From NCBI GenBank assembly GCA_003254885.1, contig QANT01004199.1, forward strand, positions 1-31,933: a stretch of DNA of 31,933 nt, written 5' to 3'. The stretch is from Purshia tridentata (Eukaryota; Streptophyta; Magnoliopsida; Rosales; Rosaceae). Numbering within the stretch: the first letter of the stretch is position 1; the number at the start of each line of letters is the position of its first letter. The notes under the pieces are model-generated. The model worked only from the letters and a program-made list of their open reading frames with translations. It made no database searches and was not told the origin of the DNA. Of the stretch, positions 1 to 10,089 are shown one piece after another. Made by a program: the position numbers and the translations under genes.

Positions 1-249
1 AATACCTATTTTTTAAGTGGGGTATTTTTGAAATTTATAAATTTAACTATTTTACTCTCCCTCTGGCTTTATATATAGAGATAAATACATGTAATTTGTA
101 AAATACCACTAAAAGACCAAAATTATTAATGAACGAAAATCCAAGGATCAAAATTGGAATTTTGAAACCACGAGGACCAAATTTGTTTTTCGTGTAAAAC
201 ACAAGGACCAAAAATGTAATTAACCCTTTTTTAAAATACAAACTTTGTT

Positions 250-605
250 TTATGGAGTTATACAGAGTCTACAAAAATCCTTAATAATCCACAAGAAAGA
301 GAACGGATTTATAATGACTTTAAAAGACGTACACATAAAAGTCTTTTAAAATCTTTAAAAATCCATCATTAAATGAATTAAGTAAAAATTAATGACTTTT
401 TGAATACGCATAGATTGTTACAGACTTTTTAAAAGTTTTTAAAAGTCTTAATTGAATACTACATGATTTATATAGACTCCTTACAATTCTTATTTGAATA
501 CACATAGAGTTTTATGGACTTTTTAAAAGTTTATAAAAATCTTAATTGAATACCACATGATTTTTAAATTTCACAAAAAGTCTTTTAAAATCTATATACA
601 ACACA
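250..605. mobile_element. MITE-like AT-rich repeat with internal 94-bp duplication
   Basis: The stretch is built from recurring GACTTTTTAAAAGTTT and AAAGTCTTTTAAAATC blocks in both orientations, with TTAATTGAATAC-ACATGATTT spacers. One unit starting at 423 recurs at 517 (period 94 bp). The right end, CTATATACAACACACCCC (about 591-608), looks like a terminal inverted repeat of plant DNA transposons; I could not find its partner to the left. Elements with such GACTTTTAAAA subterminal repeats are common in plant genomes as nonautonomous DNA transposons. The left boundary is approximate and no coding sequence is present. Confidence 0.5.
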
Positions 606-1077
606 CCCCACTTACTAATAAGCTCTTTTGTGGAAGTAGAAAAACACTTGTTTGATCATGCATCCTTAGAAATAAAATTTTCTTAATTATGTGACGGAGG
701 ATGTTCAGAGAAGAAAAGGTAAGTTCTGTTATTGACTTATTACTATTAGTATGTAAAATAAGTCAATCATGATATGTTAATGGTGACTTGGTGATTGCTA
801 CAATTTCTATAATTTTAATGAAAAAAAGCAGATTTCTAGTTGATGCTTTCACTCCAAATGCTTGAATACAAGAGTATATGGAGGGCTCTAGCTAGTTGAT
901 ATAAATTCCTATGCTAGAACACACCCTCACTCAATGTTAGATCGTAGGTAAGCACTACGTACGTACATGAACCAAAATTCAATTCTATAATTGACTCCCA
1001 TAATTTGGGTACAATTACTGAATTCTATTGTTGGAATATATAAACTCTAAAATTCATCTCATGAAGCAATTTTCTTG

Positions 1078-1080
<3 letters not shown>

Positions 1081-1112
<32 letters not shown>
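1081..1112. repeat. (TA)n microsatellite
   Basis: A pure TA run of 16 repeats. It lies in noncoding sequence downstream of the minus-strand 113-aa gene. Confidence 0.95.
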
Positions 1113-1120
<8 letters not shown>

Positions 1121-1302
1121 AAAACTGCAGATTACATATTGTAGACCTCTGAACTCGAATTAAAGATGTTAAATTTTCCATAAATCCAATCCTGGCCAGA
1201 TTGGATTTATATATGTAACATTAATAAGTTTGCTCTGAATCGAGTATTTATCTCATCAGCCATGCTAGCTAGCATTAATATTTCAATTAAACCAGACAAA
1301 GC

Positions 1303-1304
<2 letters not shown>

Positions 1305-1357
<53 letters not shown>
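1305..1357. repeat. (AG)n microsatellite
   Basis: An uninterrupted AG run of about 26 repeats, about 170 bp beyond the stop codon of the minus-strand 113-aa gene. Confidence 0.95.
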
Positions 1358-1359
<2 letters not shown>

Positions 1360-1526
1360 CATCAGGTATATCTGATTTACAGTTTTATATGTTTCTTGTA
1401 AGTTTCATTGTTCTAGTGCTAAATCGTTTGAAATGGTTATAAAGAGCTTTTTCAGTTTGATTCATTACAGAAAATGTACATATATGTCATGGTATGCAAA
1501 TTAATGCAAGAACATAAAGAGTAATG

Positions 1527-1868
1527 TCAAGTAGAAATAAGGGCTGTAGAGGGCTTAAAGCGAAGAGGGACACAAGAAATGACATAAATGGTAAGCTTAT
1601 GTCTAAACCTCTTCAACACCAACACCTTCCCCCCACCCCAATGAACCACTGACAGGATTATCTTCTTTAGGGTTTTCTTTCGGGCCTTGCTGCTCATGTT
1701 CTCTGCTGATCCTGCGGCTGCAGCTTCAGCTTCGTTATCGTTTTCATCTTCTCCTCCTAATTCCCAGTCAAGAGGATAGCTCCTCAGGAACACTCTTCTG
1801 CTTTGGTAGTCTTCGTCACGAAAGCTTCTCGTTCGCGTTCCATTTTCCTTCAAGCCTTTGAAATCCAT
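1527..1868 (-). CDS. Uncharacterised small plant protein, 113 aa
   Basis: Single open frame from ATG at 1868 to the stop at 1527-1529; the frame is open upstream but has no earlier ATG. The protein begins MDFKGLKENGTRTRSFRDED and continues YQSRRVFLRSYPLDWEL (residues 21-37), then an acidic stretch (GGEDENDNEAE), an alanine run, and a basic C-terminal half (SSKARKKTLKKIILSVVHWG, then KVLVLKRFRHKLTIYVISC). There is no signal peptide; the hydrophobic IILSVV and IYVISC parts are too short and charged for a confident membrane call. The mix of an acidic middle, the RRVFLRSYPL motif and a basic end is typical of a conserved coding gene rather than chance. I have a vague memory of similar short angiosperm proteins but cannot name a family, and I assign no function. 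The gene appears intronless. Confidence 0.65.
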   Translation of the reverse strand: MDFKGLKENGTRTRSFRDEDYQSRRVFLRSYPLDWELGGEDENDNEAEAAAAGSAENMSSKARKKTLKKIILSVVHWGGGKVLVLKRFRHKLTIYVISCVPLRFKPSTALIST

Positions 1869-2439
1869 GTAAGTGAAATGACAAGTACTACAATTAATTA
1901 GGTTAGTTACTAACAATGAGCAAAGCTAGCTTTATATATATATGCATTAAGAAGGGCTAGCTTCAGAGTGACATAGCACAATCCTAGGAGGAAATAATAA
2001 AAACAATTATAATAATACTAAAAGTTCAAAAATTATATTGTTGAAAGTGATGGCTAGCTAGCCAAAAACCCTTGTGTTTTGGCTTTTCCAATGTTGTAAA
2101 TGACTATACCTCTTCAATGTTATATATTATTAGGATAATTTTTCAGGAATATTTTTATGCATTCTTGGTGGGGGCTGATATTCCCATGATGCTTTATCAT
2201 CAGCACATGAATATTTGATGGCATTTTATATGATTATGTCCTAACATCATATTTGGTTCGTTTAGGTTTAAATTGTCTCTCTTTTTCTTTTCTTTTTCTG
2301 TTAATTTGGTAGAATAATTGTATAGTTATTAGTTTACTCTGCTGAATAATCTAGGCCAACAAAAACAAAAAAACTCTGCTGAATAATGAATATGCACCTT
2401 AAATTGTCTCACCTAGCTAAGAAAAGAACATCAAAACTC

Positions 2440-3350
2440 ACGAATTGGGTTTAAAACCCCAAAAATTGAAAATCAAAATTACATAAAATTAGATGGCCAA
2501 ACCTTAGAGAAATGAAGTCCATGGAGAGGGTATGAAAACCCACCAAAAACCCAGGCCATTGGTGGCCGGAAACGGCCGGAATATCGTAAAGAACACCAGC
2601 GGGTCGCGTGGCTTTGTTGGGCTGGGTTTCTCAGGATCTTGGGGATTTCTGGGCAGAGAAAGGTCGGGGAAGGGATATGAGGTGGAGAGGGAAATGGTTT
2701 CACCGGCCAGCATGGCCGGTTTGAGAGAAAACGAGAGGGAGGAGAGGGTGCAGACGAGCGAAGGAAGAAGATGCAGAGAGAGACTTCGGGGGGAGAAGGA
2801 GATGTCCTGATTGATTTTGGAAGGGAGTTGAATAGTTGCTCAGATTAATTGAAAAAAAGATAAAATGAGATAAAAAACCGTCTTTAATAATAATAAATTT
2901 ATTTAAAAATTATAGAGGCAGATTGATATGTGTTACTATTTTTAAATGTACAATATTTAAGCGCTTGTTTTAAAAATATTAGGGGCGTTTCTCATATGTC
3001 ACTAATTTTAATAGAGGCGTTTATTTTTATTTGCTTTATTTCTTTAAAAAATATAGAGGCGATTTTTTTTAAAGCTCATTTTAAAAAGTTACTGTTCATC
3101 CAGCGCTACAATAAATTACTGTAGCGGCCCATTTTTAAGACAATGCTTTGCTACAGTAACGCTGTTACTGTAGCAGTATTAATGTAACGCTACAGTATCT
3201 TTGAAAATTGTTACTGGCTAACAGTAACAGTTCTTATTTTATAAAAAAACTTTAAAATAGGGCAATTTATACTAAACTTACATTTTTATTGTGTATAAAC
3301 ACATCCAAAATAGCATAAAAACTCTTTTATTTTATTATTATTTTTTTTAT
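2440..3350. mobile_element. LTR-retrotransposon-like noncoding block
   Basis: Positions 2540-2810 form a GC-rich island (GGTGGCCGGAAACGGCCGGA, then GCGGGTCGCG, and a second GGCCAGCATGGCCGG) in AT-rich surroundings, followed by A/T-rich sequence with TTTATAGAGGC-type repeats and a CTACAGTAAC-rich part. No gag or pol coding is present, and the open frames here lack protein-like composition. The appearance is that of a LTR or LARD-type leader fragment; I recall similar sequence in Rosaceae LTR elements but cannot verify this. Ends are not defined. Confidence 0.35.
3150..3174. repeat. Perfect 11-bp hairpin (CTACAGTAAC palindrome)
   Basis: Arms GCTACAGTAAC and GTTACTGTAGC flank a 3-base loop. The same arms occur singly around 3118-3124 and 3190-3197, and the GTTACTG core recurs in the minisatellite that follows. 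Confidence 0.9.
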
Positions 3351-3360
3351 ATCTGAAGAA

Positions 3361-3618
3361 TTGTTACTGTCAGACAGTAATAATCACCTTATTGTTACTG
3401 TCTCACCTTATTGTTACTGTCAGCCAATAACAATCACCTTATTGTTACTGGCCGACGACAACAATCACCTTATTATTGCTGCCGAACAGTAACAATACCT
3501 TATTATTGTTACTGCCGAACAGTAACCATCACCTTATTGTTACTGCCGAACAATAACAATTACCTTATTGTTACTGCTGAACATAATTTGTTACTTTCGT
3601 ATAGTAACAATCACCTGA
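3361..3618. repeat. Minisatellite of ~31-bp units with internal palindrome
   Basis: About nine units begin at 3361, 3392, 3411, 3442, 3473, 3503, 3537, 3568 and 3588. The typical unit is 31 bp: TTGTTACTG, a short centre (CCGAA or TCAG), CAGTAACAA, then TCACCTTA. Each full unit is therefore a small inverted repeat followed by a linker. One unit is 19 bp because it lost the second arm, and one is 34 bp. An open frame across the array is a by-product of the repeat and not a gene. Confidence 0.9.
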
Positions 3619-3619
3619 A

Positions 3620-5100
3620 TATTAGGATACAATTTACACAACCTAAAAGAAGCAACTCTCATATTTCATAATAAGAATGATCTAATTGCATGCCAATATA
3701 ATTGTTCTAGACTAGTCCTAAGTTTACAAATACAGTAACTTCCTAATGATTTTCCGCATCACTTGAACCAAGGCGAGCATCCAGATTGAATTCCTCAGCT
3801 ACATGCATCCTCCATCTATTAGAGAGACACATTTTAGGCCAATATAAACCAGTAAATAGAAACAAAAGTGAAAGCTCTTAAGATTGAGTACCTTTCACAC
3901 GAAAATACTTGTTCAAGACTAATCTTGAATACCAAAAGCATAGACAATGAAATATACCTTGAAAGAAATTATCTCATAAGGTTCAGCTGCATGACCTTAA
4001 TATTTACCGTGTTAACACTATGCATTTGGTTGTAACGTCACCAGTATATTGTAGCATGATTAACATCACAGACCCAAAGTCACCAAAATTTATTTTTCCA
4101 ATTTGAAGTAGAACTTCATGTATATTATTATCAACGACATTGTGGTAAATTTGAAATGAAGGCAAACATTAATGTGTAGCTGGCACATTAAAATTGGACT
4201 CATTAGTTGTGATTACATTTACAGCAAAGAGAAAGGAAGAGAGGGAGAGGGAGACGGTGTGCTTCAATTTATCTAAGGACTAAGATGCTATTACAATGAA
4301 CTTGGCTACTTAATAGATGAGACTTTGATATATTATACATAACTACATAAATTGATTTGTATAAAACAGAGAAATGGGAATACACACACACACACCTACT
4401 AACAAAACCAATTTAAGGGCCTCCGAAAGGCTACTTCCTAACCTCCTGTCTCTATCTGACCCACATGCACCACCATATGTGGTTTATAAATTCTATCTTT
4501 ATCTCTAACATCTAAATTAACCTTGTCCACTTGCTTTTCTAACGTGATAGACCTATTGCTCCGCATCCCCCCATTTTTTTACTATGAAGAGAAGAATCAA
4601 CCACAAATGAGAAATTCAAATTCTAGGAAAATATGTATAAAAAAAATGAAACACATACCTGGAAGAGAAGAGACCTCTGCTTTGTCTCCCCATCAAACTG
4701 CTTCGTTACTCGATACCCAGGCCTACCAATTTTGATTGCAAGCACACATGGCAGAGATACACATGAGTTAATTCATGACCAAATTCATAGCCACAACGCA
4801 ACCCCAAAAGTACAGAAACGAAGCATACCCAAATAAGCAAACATCATAAGATCAACGAAATCTCAAGCAAAAGACCGATCCATTACCTTATGAATTGAAG
4901 AGAGTCAAAGGGAGACGGAAAGGGAGAGGGAGATGAATGAGTGAGAGGTGCGATGGTATCATATAATTAGATCTGTGGGTGAGACAGAGAAAAAGAGAAT
5001 AGACGGGAGAGAAAGAGACGGAGAATGAGGGAGACGGAAAAAAGGACCGAATTGGTATAAATTGGGCCTCCTTCAAAACAAAAAAATCCACCAGGGTCTT
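3620..5100. other. Noncoding region, possible fragmentary minus-strand transcript
   Basis: No convincing coding sequence. On the minus strand a CT-rich stretch (5040-4900) ends in a donor-like AAG|GTAATG near 4887, and further donor-like sites occur near 4649 (CCAG|GTATGT), 3954 and 3893. This could be a noncoding transcript or a decayed gene, but no protein motif supports either. A short CA run is at about 4382-4396. Confidence 0.25.
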
Positions 5101-7229
5101 AAAAGTAGTAAGAGTCTAAAAATGGGTTTTATAATCATTTACTTTATAAAAAAACAAATTAAAGTTAGGCTTAATAGTTAATAGGTTGGGCCCCAGCTTA
5201 GCTTAATGGCCACAAAACAAAACAAAACTTGAGTCTGTAATGGTCTAATTAAGTCCATAAGGGGTTTGACGAAAGGCATCAAGAATTTCCAAATCTTTGA
5301 GGTGTTTGCTTTCTCTAAATTGAAAATTTTCAGCAAGAAAAAAAGAAATTAGAGATGATTATTTTTAGGATCTTGATTTGTAGGATTGAATCCTAATTTG
5401 AATTGTGTCGATTTGAAATTAATTGCTTTGATTTGTCAATTAATTTGAATCATATATATCCAATGATTTATAAACTTTGCCTATCAATATTGATTCAATA
5501 CTTAATTTAAATTAAAGCCAATCAATGGATAGTTTACCATATTTCTTTTGTCATAAATTTAAACTCACTAATTAATGTTATGCACCCTTTGTGAGACCCA
5601 CAATTTAGCATTGACCAGTTAGAATTGTTAATCGATGATCAACTTGTACATTTGGGATTTGATCACTGACTATATTGTATTGAATAGTTTTCCCAATAGA
5701 CCTAAAAAATTGATATAGACCAATTCACATTTATTTCATAAGTTTTCCATATTGTCGTTCTTTCAAATAGAAAATTCTTCAATTTGTATCATAATTTGAG
5801 AGGGGAATGAGAACATTTCAAATTAATTAACCAAAGATAAGGGGTCATTTATTTTGTAATTTTTTTGTCATTAGCAAAGTTTCTTTTGGAAATAATTGTC
5901 ATTAAGAGTATTATTAATGCTTTTGTCTATGAAATTAGACTTGTACAAGAGATCGAATTGGGTTAATTACTTGGTGGCGAAGTTAGTGATTTTAGAAGTA
6001 TATATATAGAAGCTCCTAGATAATAAAGGCTATAATTGTAGTGCAATATTGCAAATCCCTTTCAAAACGGCCTCTAGAGTCAACACCAATATTGTTTTGA
6101 AAAAATGAAAACAAATGTTAATTTCCTCCTATCAATCCGGCGGTAGCTGAGATGTACAAATTGAACAAAAGTTGTACATTAATTCTTATTAGTCTTAATA
6201 AATGATAAGGGCATGTACACATGTCCATTATTTATTTGGTATATAAAGTCTAGCAAGAAACTAAAATTTTCCAACATAAAATAAAATAGAAGTGACTAAT
6301 TTATAACATTGTGGCATTATTCACTGAATTTATTCACCGAGTCAATATACATATGATTAGTATTGTAAGTGTTATAAATTAATGAGATTCGAATTAATTG
6401 GATTAAATTGGAATAAATAAGACTTAATTTCTAATTAGTTACTTTGAATACATTATTGGCCCATTTCTTAATAACTTAAACTTTATGTATAACATGATAT
6501 TAGAATTTAGTTAATTTAAAGATGTACGTTTTTTTTTTAATTATAGGGGAGGGTTCAAATCTGGGTGAGTTTTTGTCCTCGACTAACTAGACCAACTCCT
6601 GAGTTCGAAATCTCCAATCCTCACCCCTTACTTATCATTTGCAATGTTAACAAAGTGAGTGCAAAAACCTTTTATTAATTAGATTATAATATTCTTCTTC
6701 ATATCGAAGGAATTTATAGTAAAAATACAATGTTTAACTAGGATAATAATCTAATTACATAATATATGCCTAATCACATAATTTAAGGCTAATTAATCTT
6801 AGTAACATGATCAAAGAATAGTAAACTAATTCTATAATCATGGATGAATTATGGGTTTATAGTCAACATTTCCAATAGTGAGACTACTCATGCATACACT
6901 GTTCTTTTTTTTGCCTTAATTACTATATATACTGTCCATAATTTTTGGCCTCATATGAGGTAATTTAGACATTAGCGAGATTGATATACATTATATTTGT
7001 CCATTTCAATAGCTTAAGTAGGGATTCACTAATTTTTCTGGCAACTGCTAAATCATGGGTGAACGAAATTTTATGAATAAATAGGTGATCCTAGCAATAC
7101 CAACTAGGAAAAAAAAAAATATATATATATATAGGTAAATAATTTCTGAAAAGGAAAGCAATCCATGATGTGTCAAAATTTAAGCAATACGTTGATTTGG
7201 TAAGTTTAGCACCCTACCCTGTGAGTCCT
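5100..7229. other. AT-rich intergenic sequence
   Basis: No gene, tRNA or clear mobile element was seen. A segment near 6541-6630 has GGTTCAAATC and GAGTTCGAAATC, which resemble RNA polymerase III B boxes, but no coherent A-box/B-box pair was found. Confidence 0.6.
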
Positions 7230-7312
7230 TTTTTTTGTTCTCTCTCTATATAGGCCGGTGGGTCCACTTGAGAGAACTTAAATCTACCTTGAAAATACAG
7301 CCATATATATAT
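7230..7312 (+). promoter_or_regulatory. Candidate core promoter of the 174-aa protein gene
   Basis: A CT-rich stretch runs into CTCTCTCTATATAGGCC, a TATA-like element (TATATAG at 7247-7253) about 290 bp before the ATG. A second A/T run (CATATATATATGG, about 7301-7313) lies nearer. Either could serve as TATA box. The spacing would leave a 5'UTR of roughly 200-260 nt. Confidence 0.3.
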
Positions 7313-7543
7313 GGACCCAAAAGCTTGAAATATTATTTATAGATGAGATGTGTAACCTTCCGTTAAGCAGTTGAACTAAAACTTTTGGAACAACCAGTTT
7401 CAACCACCACCAAACCCTCTAAACCTCCAACCCAATTCAAACAAGTGAAAGTGAACAACTCCTGTAAATGATCACTTTAATATTGCCCTAATATTTCACT
7501 TTGAGGGTTGCAGATAGATCGATATATCTACCAGTTTCAGTTC

Positions 7544-8068
7544 ATGGGCACAGAAGATTTCACCTTCCCCACACACAACTTCCTAAGCAGTAGCATTGAC
7601 TCACCTCCTTTGTGGCGCTCATCTCCTGCAGCCACCTCCACAGATGATATATGTTCTTGCCATGAACAAGAAGAGATGGTAAAAGATCATCATCATCATC
7701 ATCATCAGATCAGCAGGGACAAAATGGGGATATTGGAGAAAGATCATATTGAGAGCAGTAGTACTGATGATATTCATGAAGATGATGAGGATCAGATGAT
7801 CAAGATGGACATGCTTTGGGAGGATTTCAATAATGAAGAACTATTGTCAACTACTTCAACCTCAGCTGGAGAAGATGATGATAATGATCAGATGCTGCAA
7901 TTGGGTTGTGTTCAGGCTTTGAAGTTGTCCAACACTAACAGGAATAAGTCGCCAGGTGGCGTCGTCGTCTTTATCAAGGTCTTTAAAAGGCTCTTCTTCC
8001 TTCATAGCTCTCGTCACAAACTCAAGAAACCTGCACAATCAGCATGGTCATCATCATCAACAAATTAA
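7544..8068 (+). CDS. Uncharacterised plant protein with acidic LWEDFN motif, 174 aa
   Basis: Single-exon frame from ATG 7544 to TAA 8066-8068. The frame is open a few codons further upstream, but only from a TTG. The protein starts MGTEDFTFPTHNFLSSSIDS, contains a six-histidine run encoded by CAT repeats (7688-7705), a long acidic centre (about 71-125) with the motif KMDMLWEDFNNEEL, then LQLGCVQALKLS and a basic C-terminus (VVVFIKVFKRLFFLHSSRHKLKKPA). Soluble; no signal peptide or membrane helix is clear. The MDMLWEDFN-EEL motif followed by a basic hydrophobic tail is one I associate with a family of unnamed eudicot proteins; the function is unknown to me. Its basic tail superficially resembles that of the 113-aa protein at 1527-1868 (both have KVxKR or LKRF followed by RHKL), which may be convergence. 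Confidence 0.75.
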   Translation: MGTEDFTFPTHNFLSSSIDSPPLWRSSPAATSTDDICSCHEQEEMVKDHHHHHHQISRDKMGILEKDHIESSSTDDIHEDDEDQMIKMDMLWEDFNNEELLSTTSTSAGEDDDNDQMLQLGCVQALKLSNTNRNKSPGGVVVFIKVFKRLFFLHSSRHKLKKPAQSAWSSSSTN

Positions 8069-9890
8069 TGTTCTAACTCTACTCGATCTTATTTTGCTTG
8101 TTTTTTCTTTTCTTTTTTCACGAAATTAATTATCATTTTTGTCTTTGTTTAATATGGTACAATTATCATGCATACTTATTGATCTTTAATTTACTCTAAC
8201 TCTCAATTATACCCAAGTTTCTAATTGGTCGATCATCGTTTGCTTATCTTATCACGAATAGGGTATATATTATTTGTTCCTAATTTCGTATGCCTTTAAA
8301 AATTCCCAACCACCAACCCACCATAAACATACATTTGGAAGGTTAGTTTTTTTTAAAAGATTTGGAAATTAATTTGAAAGATATGATTGCAGTCTAATGT
8401 AATTAATTTAGACATTTTAAATTTTTTTATAGGGTCATATCATAGTAGTGCATGCTTAATGTAAATAATTGACTATATATAGTTTGCTTATATAAAATGA
8501 AGGCTGAGGGTACGTCACTCATGCAGACCAATATTAGCTAGCACCAACTCATGATGTACTACTCTCAATATTTCGGTGTATTTATATAAAGTTTATAAAC
8601 TCTAAGGATAAGCTTAGTTTGTGACCATATATAACACCAGATAACGTTTGACCTATGGGTATGTCATTTGGGTATTTAAAACTCTAAGGACAGCATATTA
8701 GTCATTTGGGTATGTCATTACTGTGATAGTTGATTATAATTTTCATATAACTATTTAAACGTCTATAATTTTATTTGTTTATTTTAAATTTAAAAAAATG
8801 TCCATTGTTAGTTATATTTTATATTGTGATAATTAATTATGATATTTAATTTGCACAATTAAAATTATGATATTTAATATTTCTAAAAAAAAATAGGCAT
8901 ACTTTAATAATGTTGTTCGTAGAAAAATTAATACTAATACAAATTTGTAAGCTTGTAGCCAAAATTTTCAAAAACAAGTAAAAAACCATTTTATTTTTAC
9001 TAAACAAATAAGTGGAAGACATTTTCAGCACTATGTTCATTTTAGTAATTATACACATCATTTTTACATTAATACATTTACCAAAAATTTTGATATTGTT
9101 TTTAACACTTACGGTTAAAAAAAATAATTTACCATACCCATATCCAAAGAAGTGTAATTTAGATTTTGTTGGAAATTTCGACAGACCAAATTTCGATTTC
9201 TCTAGAATTTAGAAAAAATTACAGAAATTACTATTAAACGACGGAAATTTTGAATGAAATTTTACCATATGCTTATTTAACATATTATGTATTACATTTA
9301 TAAAAAAAACATTGAAAGAACCAAACTATATTATAGGTTTCTTATGATATAAAATGAATATAATGCGTATTGGAGGCAAATTCTGTTTAAAAAAAATACT
9401 GCACCAATTAATAATTGCATAAATACCATCTCAAATTTATTTATACGAAAATACTGAATCACAAATTAAATAAATATTAATACCACATATATGGTATAAG
9501 GTATAAAGTATATGGTATAAGATTCAGAATATAAGGGTTAGAGGGCTTTAGGGTATTTTTAATTAGTTTTGATATGAAATTTACTATATAAATTATAAAG
9601 GTATATATATGATTGTCTGTTAGATTATAAAACACATATCAATTAAAACATATGTAACTATGTAATGTATATGGTTTTAGTATAAGGTTTTTAATTAAAC
9701 TAGTTTGGGTTCTTGTTTTATGTTGAGTGTGTTTTTAATTAAACTAGTTGATAGAATTAATACCCATAAGTTATATTCTTCCAAAAAAATCCCCATAAAT
9801 TATATATTTATATAGTTTTTTTTTAGATTAGTTTATTAGTTATATATGTTTTTATTTTTTCATTAACTTTTCATACTATATATAAATCCC
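8069..9890. other. AT-rich intergenic sequence with small direct repeats
   Basis: No gene seen. Small direct repeats: TTTTAATTAAACTAGTT at about 9690 and 9733, TATATGGTATAAG twice at about 9488-9521, and ATTTGGGTATGTCAT-like blocks around 8660-8720. Possible open frames lack protein-like composition. Confidence 0.6.
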
Positions 9891-9894
9891 TAAA

Positions 9895-10000
9895 TCTTTA
9901 AAAAATAAAATAAATAACTCAATTTCTTTCTGCTTGTGATTCGAACGCAAGAACAAAGAGGGGCCTATGACTTACCACAGGACCACCAAACAATTTTGAG
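9895..10000 (-). mobile_element. Possible tRNA-derived SINE fragment
   Basis: On the minus strand, GGTGGTCCTGTGGTAAG (9987-9971) resembles an RNA polymerase III A box, and GTTCGAATC (9946-9938) is a good B box about 25 bases further on. They are followed by a T-rich tail. This order and spacing match the head of plant SINEs such as the Au type. No target-site duplication was found and the body is short, so it may be a degraded copy. Confidence 0.4.
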
Positions 10001-10089
10001 TTAGTGACCAAACCATTATATTTATAAATTTTCTCAAACTGATAGTTTAACAAATCAATTAAAAGTAACCGGTTAACAACCTTACAACG

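Noticed and set aside
2479..2810. Overlapping frames on both strands in the GC-rich island
   Set aside because: Several frames stay open only because GC-rich sequence has few stops; the inverted GGCC blocks and LTR-like setting fit noncoding repeat better.
3411..3671. 86-codon frame across the TTGTTACTG minisatellite
   Set aside because: The frame is produced by the repeat (recurrent LLL and NNN), with no protein-like composition beyond it.
4888..5091. 67-codon minus-strand frame, Pro/Ser/Leu-rich
   Set aside because: It starts from GTG and reflects a CT-rich leader-like or simple-sequence stretch; no motif supports a protein.
6541..6640. B-box-like GGTTCAAATC and GAGTTCGAAATC
   Set aside because: No A box at proper spacing on the same strand and no cloverleaf can be drawn, so neither a tRNA nor a SINE is supported.
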